The position numbers were made by a program, and so were the translations under genes. A stretch of 64,000 nucleotides of DNA, from contig NZ_JAPNKC010000001.1 in NCBI RefSeq assembly GCF_026626705.1, positions 11,556,001-11,620,000 on the forward strand. Direction: 5' to 3'. The notes below the pieces were generated by a model. That model saw nothing but the letters and a program-made list of their open reading frames with translations. It made no database searches and was not told where the DNA came from. The stretch is from Pyxidicoccus sp. MSG2. GTDB taxonomy: Bacteria; Myxococcota; Myxococcia; Myxococcales; Myxococcaceae. Each line of letters begins with the position of its first letter. Position 1 is the stretch's first letter. Below are positions 28,040 through 37,800 of this stretch, in pieces.

Positions 28040-29125
28040 CTAGCCGGTGCCCAGCAGGGGCCCGGAGGGTTGGGAGAAGTCCAGGTGCTGGTGAATCACC
28101 TGCACGCTTCCCAGGTTGCGTAGGGGCAGCAGGCCGGGCTCGATGAGCGACCGTGGCGCCTCCGCGATTCGCTCCACCTGGCCGGGGGTGAGCACGGTGT
28201 CATAGAGCTCGCCGCCGCGGTCCTCGAGGACGCCGGTGCCAATCCAGAACTTGGCCCGTGAGGACTTCGTGCTCCCGATGCCGATGTTGCTCGGGCCCCT
28301 CGAGACGAAGACCATGATCTTGTCCTCGCCCACCAGGAACTCGGCCGTCCGGTCCATGGTGAAGTTGCCCACCATCTCGTAGACGGCGCCGCGTAGGACC
28401 TTCTCATCCTTCTCGGCCTCCGCCAGCCGGGTCCAGTCCTCGGCTCCCATCCACTTGATGTTCTGCCGGGAGCACGTCAGCAGGATCTTCCGCTGCGACT
28501 CCGGGAAGTCGTTGAACCCCGGAGCAATCATCTCGTATCGCTCGTCCAGCAGGGAGAAGTACTCCTCACGGCTGTAGAAGTCGTCTTCCCGGACGATGGA
28601 GAGCTTCACGTTCGGCGGCAGGTGCTTGCCGAACGCGTCCAGCAGCACCTGGAAGGAGTCGACGTAGCGCTGCACATCGTCGGCGGGGAGGTTGTCATGG
28701 CGCTGGGGCAGCAGCGTGTACATGAAGTACTGCAGGTGCACGCCAGGGGCGTACGCCGCCGCGATGCCGCTCAGGTAGTGCAGCATGTGGGCCATGGAGA
28801 AGAACTCGGCCCAATCGACCTCGGGAGCGGAGGGCAGGCGCCAGATCTTGTAGCCGCCCATCGGGTGGACCAGGCGCAGGGGCTTCTGGTCCCGGACGGC
28901 GATGTCCACGGCCCGAGCGATGTTCTTCTGCGTGTCCGGGTTGACGGACCACTTGCGGAAGTTCTTCGACAGCAACTGCTTGAGGACGAACGCCTGCGGT
29001 CCTTCGCTCTTCAGGAGGCTCTCTTCATGCGGGGTCAGTGAGCGGATCGCGGACTTCTCCAGACGCTCGCGAAGATGCTGGCTGACGCGCTCAGGGGTAG
29101 GGCGTTGGACTGTAATGGGTGTCAT
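28040..29125 (-). CDS. Unrecognised 361-residue protein between the two PKS genes
   Basis: I do not recognise this family. ATG at 29125, TAG at 28040. The sequence is soluble-looking, with no signal peptide or membrane segment. Its most striking part is HPMGGYKIWRLPSAPEVDW followed by AEFFSMAHMLHYLSGIAAAY and PGVHLQYFMYTLLPQRHDN, at about residues 85-150. These look conserved and could form an active site (His, Tyr, Trp, Asp, Glu), but that is inference. The middle has DDFYSREEYF and a TCSRQNIKWMGAEDW stretch; the tail is QVIHQHLDFSQ. The start codon lies 66 bases after the PKS stop and the stop 54 bases before the giant synthase, so it is surely co-transcribed. Its position suggests a tailoring or chain-modifying role during polyketide extension. 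I considered isonitrile synthases and found no convincing motif. Confidence 0.8.
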   Translation of the reverse strand: MTPITVQRPTPERVSQHLRERLEKSAIRSLTPHEESLLKSEGPQAFVLKQLLSKNFRKWSVNPDTQKNIARAVDIAVRDQKPLRLVHPMGGYKIWRLPSAPEVDWAEFFSMAHMLHYLSGIAAAYAPGVHLQYFMYTLLPQRHDNLPADDVQRYVDSFQVLLDAFGKHLPPNVKLSIVREDDFYSREEYFSLLDERYEMIAPGFNDFPESQRKILLTCSRQNIKWMGAEDWTRLAEAEKDEKVLRGAVYEMVGNFTMDRTAEFLVGEDKIMVFVSRGPSNIGIGSTKSSRAKFWIGTGVLEDRGGELYDTVLTPGQVERIAEAPRSLIEPGLLPLRNLGSVQVIHQHLDFSQPSGPLLGTG

Positions 29126-29191
29126 CGCGTGTCGTTCGTGTTGGACGGGATGGTGCGGATGTGTTGCCTGAATCAGGAAGCGGGAGCGGGG

Positions 29192-32100
29192 CTATTCCCC
29201 CTCGCTCCCGCGCCGGGCAATGGCCTTGGCGCGGCGGCGCGCTCCGCGGCTGGAGCTGTCCTCGGCGGGCGGGGCGGAGGCGCCCGTGTCGCCAGCGGAC
29301 TCTTCACCGCCGCCCGCGCTGCCCCCCAGGAGCGTGGACAGGGCGCCCAGGGTGGGGGCCTCGAAGAGCTGCACCACGGCCACCTCCTTGCCCAGCCTCC
29401 GCTTGATGCGGGAGACAATCTGGATGGCCATCACCGAGTCGCCACCCAGGTCGAAGAAGTTGTCGTGGAGGCCCACGCGCTCCAGGCCGAGCACCTCGCG
29501 GAGGATGTCCCCGACCTTCTCCTGCATGGGCGTCTCCGGCGCCTGGTAGGGCACCGGCAGCTCGGGCCTCGGGCGCGTCGCGCGCTGGGGCGCGGCGGCC
29601 GTCTCGGCCTCCACCTGCTCCTCGGCCGCCTTCGTGGGCGCGGTGTGCACCAGGCCGCGCGCCAGCAGCGCTTCGAGGTCTCGCGTGGACACCACGAGCT
29701 GCGGCATGTCCGTGCTCGCGAGCGCCCGGCGGAACAGCTCCACGCCCTCCTCGGGGGAGATGGCCTCCTGGCGGAGGATCTGCTGGAAGACGCTCTCTCC
29801 AGCGGACGCAGCCGGCATGGCGGCAGGGGCCTTCGCGGGGGTGGCAGCGGCAGCCACAGCGTCACGGCTCGCCAGGTTCTTGTACATGGCGCCCACGTCG
29901 TTCACACGCTTGAGCGAGAACTCGGTGATTTCCACCAGCTCGCGGCCCGTGTCGTCGAGGATGCGGATGTCGAAGGACGGCGTCTCGCTCCGGTTGGAGC
30001 CCTCGCCGTGCGAGCGCGTGTGCACGTGGATGCGGCGGGTGAACGGATGCCGCACGACGAGGCGCTTGTACGAGTACGGCATGTACGGCACCGCGCCGAG
30101 GATGAAGTCACGCCCGGTGCCGATGGACTTGTCCAGCATGGACGGGTGCAGCTTCATGACGTCCAGGTCGGAGGCGAACTCGGCGGGCAGCTCCAGGGTG
30201 GCGAGCACCTGCTGCTCGCCCCACCGCACGCGCCGGACGCACTGCCACCGGGGGCCGTGGTCCTCGTCGTGCGAGTCCTCGTCGGTGAACTCCTTCACCT
30301 TCGCGCAGGCCGCGGTGATGGCCGCCAGGTCGTGCTGCCGCGCGGGAGTGGTGGGGACGAGCCGGGCCCGTCCCATCACATGCCGGGTGAGGCCCGTGCC
30401 GTCCGTGCCCAGGCTGCTGACCTGGAAGCTCCAGCCCTCCGCGCCCTCGTCCGTCAGCTCCAACCGCGCCACGCGCTGGTCGCCCAGGCGCACCGACAGC
30501 GGGGTGAGGAAGTAGACGTCGGAGATCTCCAGGTCCTCGTGCCGCAGCTTCGGGGCGAACGCCGCCCGCACCATCTCCAGGTACGTGGTGCCGGCAATGA
30601 CGGGGTTGCCGAGGATGCGGTGGTCGTCGAGCACCCAGTGCGTCTCGACGCGGAACACCGTCTCGTACACCTCGTGCCCGGGCGCGGAAGGCATCCGCTT
30701 CGCCAGCAGCGGGTGGCCCAGGGCCACGGGCTCGCCGGTGACGGCCGAGGGCGTGGGGAGCGCCTCGACGCGCGGAGCGGCCTTCGCGGCGGCGGCGCTG
30801 GCGAGCATTCCCACGTCCCGCCACGAGCACCAGTCGATGGACACGGTGAAGGTGGACGAGGTGCGCGCCTTGTGCTGCGCCCAGGCATCCTGGAAGGCGT
30901 TGGCCGCGACGTAGTCCGCCTGGCCGAAGCCGCCCAGCACCGAGGTGCGCGACGCGCAGTAGACGACGAAGTCGAGAGGTTGGCCCTCCAGCAGCTCGTC
31001 CAGCACCAGCGTGCCCCGCACCTTGGGGGCGAGCACCCGCTGGGCCACCTCGTCCGTCTTGAGCTGCAGCGCGCCACCCGCCGGCACGCCGGCCGCGTGG
31101 ATGACGCCGTGCACGGCCCCGAAGCGCGCGCGCACGTCGGCCAGGACTTCAGCCATGCGCGCCCGGTCCGTCACGTCGGCGGCGACGGTCATCACCTCGG
31201 CGCCGCCGCGCTCCAGCTCGCGGATGCGGCGAACCACCTGCGCGGTGGGCGAGTCCCCTTCCGAAGCCAGCAGCGCGTTCCACTTCGAGCGCTCCGGCAG
31301 CGGCTTGCGGCCCAGCAGCACGAGCTTCGCGCCGCCCGCCGAGCGCGCGACGTCCGAGGCGAGCACGAGGCCGATTCCGCCCAGGCCACCGGTGACGAGG
31401 TACACACCCCCGGGGCGCAGCCTCGGCGAGCGGCCGGACTCCGTGGCCTCCAGCCGCACGGGCTCATGGGTGCGCGTCCAGCGGTGCCGCCCGCGCCACG
31501 CGGTGACGGTGTCGCGCGCGCCGGACTCCACCTCGGACAACAGACTTCCGACGAGCCGGAGCTCCTCGGCGCTTCCCGGCGTGGGCAGGGGCACGTCGAT
31601 GAGGCGGCACTTCACGTTCGGATACTCCTGGCCGATGACCAGGCATGGTCCGAGCAGCGTGGCCTTCTCCGGGCACAGGGTTTCCTCCCCCGTCACCTGG
31701 AAGACCTGGCTGGAGAGCACCTGCAGCTCCACCTGCGCCGTGGCCTGATGGGCGCCCATCGCCTGGGCCAGGTACATCAGGCTGCGGAAGCCGGACTCCT
31801 CCACGCGCGGCAGCGACTCCAGCCGCGAGCCGGCGGCGCGCTGCGGGTCCACGCTCCACAGGTGGATGATGCGCGAGGGCAGCTTCCCCCGGGCCTTGAG
31901 GTCCTGGAGCAACTGCCGGTAGTCAGCGGGCGTGCGCGGGTCCACCGAGTAGCGGCCCTCCGCCGGGGCGCCGCCGTACGTGCCCCGCTCGACGCGCAGC
32001 ACGGTGTGGCCGCGCTGCTCCAGCCGGGTGGCCAGCAGCTCGCCCAGGCCGAAGGCGTCGGAGAAGAGCAGCACCACCTCCGCGTCGCGCGCGAGCGCGG

Positions 32101-34879
32101 TGGGCGGCGCCGTCCGCTTCCACGAGGGGACGAAGAACCAGTCCGCGGGGTCCACGCGGCGCGGGGGCAGCGTGTCCTCCTGCCTGGGGCTCGCGGCGGC
32201 CTGCTTCGTCGGCTCCAGCCAGAGGCGCTGGCGCTCGAAGGGGTACTGCGGCAGCGGGACGCGCCGCCGGCTCGCACCGGCGTGGTGTCCGGCCCAGTCC
32301 ACCTCGCCGCCGTACATCCACAGGCGCGCGAGCGCGGCCATCAGCGCGCGCGGCTCCGAGGGCTCCTTCGTGTCCTGCACGAGCGAGCCCAGCACCACCT
32401 GCCGCGACGACTTCGCGGGGTGCAGCCGGGCGATGTTGAGCCACGTGCGGCCCGGGCCCACCTCCACCAGCAGCCGGTCCGGCTCCTGGAACAGGGCCTC
32501 GATTCCCGGCGAGAGGCGCAGCGTGCGGCGCAGCTGTGAGGCCCACCACGCGGGCTCCGCCAGCTCCGGGCCGCTCGCCCACGCGCCGGTGACGCCGGAG
32601 AACAGGGGCACCTCGGGCGCACGGAAGGAGACGCGGCGCAGCGCCGCGGTCAGCTCCGCGGCGAGCCCGTCCACCGCCGGAGACTGGAGCGCCCTGTCGC
32701 CCGCGAGCCGCCGGAAGGTGGCGCCGCGCCGGCGCAGCTCCGCCTCCAGCGCTTCGATTCCGGCGCGCGGCCCGGACACGGTGCACACCGACGGCCGGCC
32801 CACCCACGCCAGCGACAGGCCGTGCGCGGGGAGCAGTCCCTCCAGCTCCGCCTCGGGCAGCATGACGAGCGTCATGGCGCCCTCGGGCAGGCGCTTCACC
32901 AGGCGGCTGCGCAGGGCCACCATGGTGATGGCGTCCTCCAGCGACACCACGCCCGCGACGCAGGCGGCGGCATACTCGCCGATGCCCTCGCCCAGCACCG
33001 CGCGCGGGCGCACGCCCCAGTCCATCCACGCGCGGGCCAGGGCGTACTCCACCGCGAAGAGCGCGGGCTCGGCCACGTGCGTGTGCGAGAGCGCCTCCGC
33101 CGCGTTGGACTCGGCGCCCAGGCGCGGGAAGAGGATGGGGCGCAGGTCCATGCCCAGCTCCGCGTCGAGCTTCTTCAGGCAGGTGTCCAGGTGCTCGCGG
33201 AAGACGGGCTGCGCGTCGTACAGCTCGCGCGCCATGCCCAGGTGCTGGCTGCCCACGCCCGGGAAGAGGAAGGCCATGGCGCGGGCATTGCCGTCCACCC
33301 GGCCGGTGAAGGTGCGGTCCGTGGGCAGGCGCTCCAGCACGTCCACCGCGTCCGCCAGCGTGCGGCAGGTGAGGGCGCGCCGGAACTCGAAGGGCTTGCG
33401 CCCCAGTTGCAGCGTGTACGCCACGTCCCCGAGGTCCAACTCCGGGTGCGCGGCGAGGTACTGGCGCAGCTCGTCCGTCCGCGTCTCCAGCGCGCTCGCG
33501 GTGCGCGCCGACAGCGTCAGCGTGTGCCAGCCGTCGGCCTGGCGCCGGGGCTCCGGGGCCGGGGCCTCCTCCAGCACCAGGTGCACGTTGGTGCCGCCGA
33601 TGCCGAACGAGCTGACACCCGCGCGGCGCGGATGCGTCTCCGGCCGCTGCCACGGCGTCAGCTTCGCATTCACGTGGAATGGGCTCTGCGCGAAGTCGAT
33701 GGCCGGGTTGGGGGACTCGTAGTGGAGCGTGGGCGGCAGCTGCTTGTGCGCCAGGCACAGCACCGTCTTGATGAGCCCGGCGATGCCGGCCGCCGTGTCC
33801 AGGTGGCCGATGTTGCTCTTCACCGAGCCGAGCGCGCAGAACTGCTTGCGCTGCGTCTTCGCGCCGAAGGCCTGGGTGAGCGCTTCGACTTCAATCGGGT
33901 CGCCGAGCACCGTGCCGGTGCCGTGGCACTCGACGTAGCCCACCGTGTCGGGGTGCACGCCCGCCACCGCCAGGGCCATGCTGATGGCGCGGCGCTGGCC
34001 CTCGGAGGAGGGCGCGGTGTAGCCGACCTTGGAGGCGCCGTCGTTGTTGGCCGCCGAGCCCCGGATGACGGCGTGGATGGTGTCTCCCGCCGCGAGCGCG
34101 TCCTCCAGCCGCTTGAGCACCACCACGCCCGCGCCGCTGCCGAAGACGGTGCCCTTCGCCTTCGCATCGAAGGGGCGGCAGTGCCCGTCCGGCGAGGCCA
34201 CGCCTCCCTCCTGGAAGAGGTAGCCCATGGTCTGCGGCACGCGCACGGAGACGCCGCCCGCCAGCGCCATGTCCGTCTGGTACGAGAGCAGCGCCTGACA
34301 CGCCAGGTGCACCGAGGACATGGCAGTGGAACAGGTGCTCTGCACGGTGAAGGCGGGGCCGCGCAGGTTGAGCTTGTAGGCCGTCAGCGTGGCCAGGTGG
34401 TCCCCGCGGTTGGCGATGGCCGCCTGCAGGAAGCCGTGCGACTCGATGAGCTGCCGGTTGGAGGCGAGGTTCTCCAGCAGGTAGGTGTTGATGCTGAGCC
34501 CGCCGAAGACGCCGATGTCCCCGTCGAACCGCTCCGCGTCGTAGCCCGCGTGCTCCAGCGCGTGCCACGCCACCTCCAGGAACACGCGCTGCTGCGGGTC
34601 GGTGATTTGCGCCACGCCCGCGTTCATCCCGAAGAACGCGGCGTCGAACAGCTCCACACCATCCAGGGCCGCGTTGGCCTTCACGTAGGAGGGGTCCGCC
34701 AGCAGATCGGGGGACACGCCCGCCTCGCGCAGCTCCTCCTCGGAGTAGAAGCGGATGGACTCCACGCCCGCGCAGAGGTTGCGCCAGAACGTGTCCACGT
34801 CCCCCGCGCCGGGGAAGCGCCCCGCCATGCCGACGACGGCGATTCCTTCGAGTGCGTTCTGCTCCACGTCGCTGCTCAC
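29192..34879 (-). CDS. Type I PKS: KS-AT(inactive)-KR-DH-ACP
   Basis: 1,895 residues. GTG start at 34879 overlaps the stop of the upstream NRPS by four bases (GTGA), so the two are translationally coupled. KS (residues 12-435): VQSTCSTAMSS (Cys 183), ECHGTGT, NIGHLDTAAG. AT-like domain (about 540-820) lacks the catalytic pair: GEGIGEY replaces GHSxGEY (Gly 632) and GDRALQS replaces the HAFHS segment. A structural KR half follows, then the catalytic KR (about 1150-1340) with GGLGGIG and YCASRTS...QADYVAAN. A DH-like domain (about 1400-1660) comes after the KR, unlike the usual DH-before-KR order; it has HRILGNPVIAG (His kept, Pro changed to Ala) and HPSMLDKSIG (Asp kept). ACP: FFDLGGDSVMA (Ser 1815). 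It should extend the acyl-Glu chain by one C2 unit and reduce it; dehydration is uncertain. Malonyl must come from another AT, perhaps that of the giant synthase. Confidence 0.93.
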   Translation of the reverse strand: MSSDVEQNALEGIAVVGMAGRFPGAGDVDTFWRNLCAGVESIRFYSEEELREAGVSPDLLADPSYVKANAALDGVELFDAAFFGMNAGVAQITDPQQRVFLEVAWHALEHAGYDAERFDGDIGVFGGLSINTYLLENLASNRQLIESHGFLQAAIANRGDHLATLTAYKLNLRGPAFTVQSTCSTAMSSVHLACQALLSYQTDMALAGGVSVRVPQTMGYLFQEGGVASPDGHCRPFDAKAKGTVFGSGAGVVVLKRLEDALAAGDTIHAVIRGSAANNDGASKVGYTAPSSEGQRRAISMALAVAGVHPDTVGYVECHGTGTVLGDPIEVEALTQAFGAKTQRKQFCALGSVKSNIGHLDTAAGIAGLIKTVLCLAHKQLPPTLHYESPNPAIDFAQSPFHVNAKLTPWQRPETHPRRAGVSSFGIGGTNVHLVLEEAPAPEPRRQADGWHTLTLSARTASALETRTDELRQYLAAHPELDLGDVAYTLQLGRKPFEFRRALTCRTLADAVDVLERLPTDRTFTGRVDGNARAMAFLFPGVGSQHLGMARELYDAQPVFREHLDTCLKKLDAELGMDLRPILFPRLGAESNAAEALSHTHVAEPALFAVEYALARAWMDWGVRPRAVLGEGIGEYAAACVAGVVSLEDAITMVALRSRLVKRLPEGAMTLVMLPEAELEGLLPAHGLSLAWVGRPSVCTVSGPRAGIEALEAELRRRGATFRRLAGDRALQSPAVDGLAAELTAALRRVSFRAPEVPLFSGVTGAWASGPELAEPAWWASQLRRTLRLSPGIEALFQEPDRLLVEVGPGRTWLNIARLHPAKSSRQVVLGSLVQDTKEPSEPRALMAALARLWMYGGEVDWAGHHAGASRRRVPLPQYPFERQRLWLEPTKQAAASPRQEDTLPPRRVDPADWFFVPSWKRTAPPTALARDAEVVLLFSDAFGLGELLATRLEQRGHTVLRVERGTYGGAPAEGRYSVDPRTPADYRQLLQDLKARGKLPSRIIHLWSVDPQRAAGSRLESLPRVEESGFRSLMYLAQAMGAHQATAQVELQVLSSQVFQVTGEETLCPEKATLLGPCLVIGQEYPNVKCRLIDVPLPTPGSAEELRLVGSLLSEVESGARDTVTAWRGRHRWTRTHEPVRLEATESGRSPRLRPGGVYLVTGGLGGIGLVLASDVARSAGGAKLVLLGRKPLPERSKWNALLASEGDSPTAQVVRRIRELERGGAEVMTVAADVTDRARMAEVLADVRARFGAVHGVIHAAGVPAGGALQLKTDEVAQRVLAPKVRGTLVLDELLEGQPLDFVVYCASRTSVLGGFGQADYVAANAFQDAWAQHKARTSSTFTVSIDWCSWRDVGMLASAAAAKAAPRVEALPTPSAVTGEPVALGHPLLAKRMPSAPGHEVYETVFRVETHWVLDDHRILGNPVIAGTTYLEMVRAAFAPKLRHEDLEISDVYFLTPLSVRLGDQRVARLELTDEGAEGWSFQVSSLGTDGTGLTRHVMGRARLVPTTPARQHDLAAITAACAKVKEFTDEDSHDEDHGPRWQCVRRVRWGEQQVLATLELPAEFASDLDVMKLHPSMLDKSIGTGRDFILGAVPYMPYSYKRLVVRHPFTRRIHVHTRSHGEGSNRSETPSFDIRILDDTGRELVEITEFSLKRVNDVGAMYKNLASRDAVAAAATPAKAPAAMPAASAGESVFQQILRQEAISPEEGVELFRRALASTDMPQLVVSTRDLEALLARGLVHTAPTKAAEEQVEAETAAAPQRATRPRPELPVPYQAPETPMQEKVGDILREVLGLERVGLHDNFFDLGGDSVMAIQIVSRIKRRLGKEVAVVQLFEAPTLGALSTLLGGSAGGGEESAGDTGASAPPAEDSSSRGARRRAKAIARRGSEGE

Positions 34880-37800
34880 TTGTCACCCCGGGACTTGCTG
34901 CGGTCCTTCTGTCGCTTCATGGCTTCCACCCGGCGGCGGGCGGCCTCGTCCACGTCCTCGGCCCGCTCCTTCGGCTTCTCCCCACCCGCGTCCAGGAAGG
35001 TGACGAGCGAGGCCACCGTCGGGTGGCGGAAGAGGTCCAGCATGGAGAACTGGGCCCCGAGCGCCTTGGTGATGCGGTTGTGGGCCTGCACCAGCAGCAG
35101 CGAGTGCCCGCCCAGGTCGAAGAAGTGGTCGTTGATGCCCACCCGCTCCACCTTCAGCACCTCCGCGAAGATGGCGGCGATGCGGCGCTCCAGATCATTG
35201 CGCGGCTCCACGTAGCTGGCGCTCGCCTGCGTGGCCACGCTCTCCGGCGCCGGCAGGGCCTGGCGGTTCACCTTGCCGGTGAGGGTGAGGGGCAATTCTT
35301 CCATCAGCAGCACGTGCCGGGGCAGCATGAACTCCGGCAGCACCTGCTTGAGGTGCGCGCGCACCGCGTCGGCGGTGAGCAGGGGCGCCTGCTCGCGCGG
35401 GTCCACCGCGGCGGAGGCCGGCGCCGGTACCACCGGCCGGTCCTCGCGCCACGCGTAGAGGTTGTGCCGGTCCGTGCCCTGGAGCAGCGGGTCCTGCTCC
35501 GCCCGCACGCGGAAGCCGTGCATCTCCAAAAGCTGCGTCACCTGCCGCACCCGGCCCTCGCTGGCGTGGCCCCGGGCGTCGTGGACCTCCATGACGACCT
35601 GGAGAATCATCGGCCAGTGCTCGGCGTCGATGCCCTCCAGCACGTCCATCTCCGCGCGCTGCACGTCCACCTTGAGCAGGTCGATGCGCTCCACGCCCTC
35701 CTCGCGGATGACGTCGGACAGGCGGCGCAGCCGCACCGTGTGGCGCTCCTCGGCGAAGCGTCCTTCCAGCAGCTCGTCCGCGTTGAGCAGCAGCGTCTCC
35801 GCCGACGCGTCTCCCGCGGAGCGCTGGTTGCGGAGGAACGTCTTGATGACGTCCACCTCGTCCTCCGCGTTGGCGTACTCGCTGCGGCCGGACATCATCG
35901 TGTAGCGGCCGTAGAAGGTGAACGTCGGCGCGTGCTCGTGGTTGGAGAGGCCGAAGGGGAAGGTCTTCACCCGGGGGCCGTACAGCTCGCAGTTCGCGGT
36001 GGCCGTGTCGTACAGCGGAGGGAGCGGCTCGAAGGCGTACACGCGGCACGCCGGAGAATTGATGCTGGCGAACAGCGAGAACATGCCGATGTTCGCGCCG
36101 ACGTCGAAGATGACGCCCTGCTCCGGCAGGTGGACGCCGTGGCGGATGTACAGGCGCTCCTGGAACAGCTCGCGGTAGAGGTAGTCCGTCTCGTTCTTGT
36201 TCTGGTGGAGGACGGCCAGCCCGTTGGGGAGCGCGTAGCGGGCGCGCTTGTCCAGCCGCGCGGCATGGCGGCGCCGGGGGACGACGTACGCCACCAACTG
36301 GCGGTCGCCCTGGGCGTCGTCACGTGCCGTCACCGCGGCGTGCTTCACCGCCGGGTGGCTGCCCAGGCACTGCTCGATTTCCTCCAGCTCGATGCGGAAG
36401 CCGCGCACCTTCACCTGGAAGTCGGTGCGGCCGAGGAACACGAGGTGCCCGTCCTCGGTGAAGCGCATCACGTCGCCGCTGCGGTACATCCGCGCGCCGG
36501 GCGTGTCGCTGAACGGGTCCGGCACGAAGCGCTCCGCGGACAGGTCGGGCCGGCCGCAGTAGCCGCGCGCCACGCCGTGGCCGCCGATGTACAGCTCTCC
36601 CGGCACGCCCACGGGCACGGGCCGCAGCCCCGCGTCCAGCAGGTACGTGCGCACGTTGGCGAGCGGCCCGCCGATGGTCGGCTCCGAGGCCGCGGACGTG
36701 ACGGGCACCACGGTGGTGTCCACCGTGCACTCGGTGGGGCCGTAGAGGTTGTAGGCGCCGCGCCCCTCCGTGGCGAGCCGCTTCCAGAGGGCCGGGTCGA
36801 TGGCCTCGCCGCCCAGCAGCAGCACCGGCATCCGCGCCAGCGGCACGCCCTCGTCGTTCTCCAGGAGCAGGCGCAGCTGGGTGGGCGTGAGGTCCAGCAC
36901 GTCCAGCGGGTGCTCGCGCAGGTAGGCCGCCAGCGCCTTGCCGTCCAGGCGGATGCGGTCGGTGAGCACGTGGAGCGTGTGGCCCCGGCACACCTGGATG
37001 ACCTGCTTCACGGAGGCGTCGAAGGCGAGCGGAGCGTTGAGGCCCACCGCCAGCCGCTCGCCGCGCCCTTTGTAGATGGCCTGCTCCAGCGCGAGGCCCA
37101 GGTTCGCCAGCCCGCCGTGGCGCACCATGACGCCCTTGGGCTGGCCGCTGGAGCCGGAGGTGTAGAGCACGTATGCGAGGTGCTCGCCGTCCACCGCCAC
37201 CTTCGGGTCCGCGTCGCTCCTCGCGGCCACCTGTGCCTGGTCCGCGTCCAGGCGCACGCGGGTGCCGGTGAAGCCCTCCAGGCGCCCCTCCAGCTCGGCC
37301 GTGGTGACGGCGACGGGGGCGCGGGTGTTCTCCAGGATGAAGGCGAGCCGCTTCGCGGGCAGCTCCGGGTCCAACGGCACGTAGGCCGCGCCCGCCTTGA
37401 GGATGCCCAGCAGGGCGACGATGGCGTCCACCGAGCGCGGCAGGCACAGGCCGACGGCGTCCCCCGTCCCCACGCCCAGCGCGCGCAGGTGGTGCGCGAG
37501 CTGGTTGGCGCGGCGGTTGGCCTCCTGGAACGTGAGGCGCGTGCCCTCGCAGACCACGGCGGGCGCGTCCGGCTGTGACGCGGCGAGCGCGGCGAACCGC
37601 TCGTGGACACACGTGGCGTCCCCGGCCAGCGCGGTGGCGTTCCACTCGCGAACCACGCGGCGCTCCTCGGCCGCGTCGAGCAGGCGCAGCGACACCAACC
37701 GGGCCTCGGGGTGCGCGCACAGGTCGGCCAGCAACGCGCGGAAGGCCTGGAGGAAGCGCCGCATGTCCGCTTCCGCGAAGCGGCCGGAGTCGTACTCGAG

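Noticed and set aside
28040-29125. Isonitrile synthase assignment for the unrecognised protein
   Set aside because: A general resemblance in length and cluster context was not backed by any diagnostic motif I could name.
590-32539. Very long open frames on the plus strand opposite the synthase genes, for example 590-2707, 8117-10804, 13253-16354, 19505-23644 and 29075-32539
   Set aside because: They are antisense to clearly coding NRPS/PKS DNA, have low-complexity Arg/Gly/Val/Gln-rich translations, show no protein motifs, and arise from the GC-rich codon pattern.
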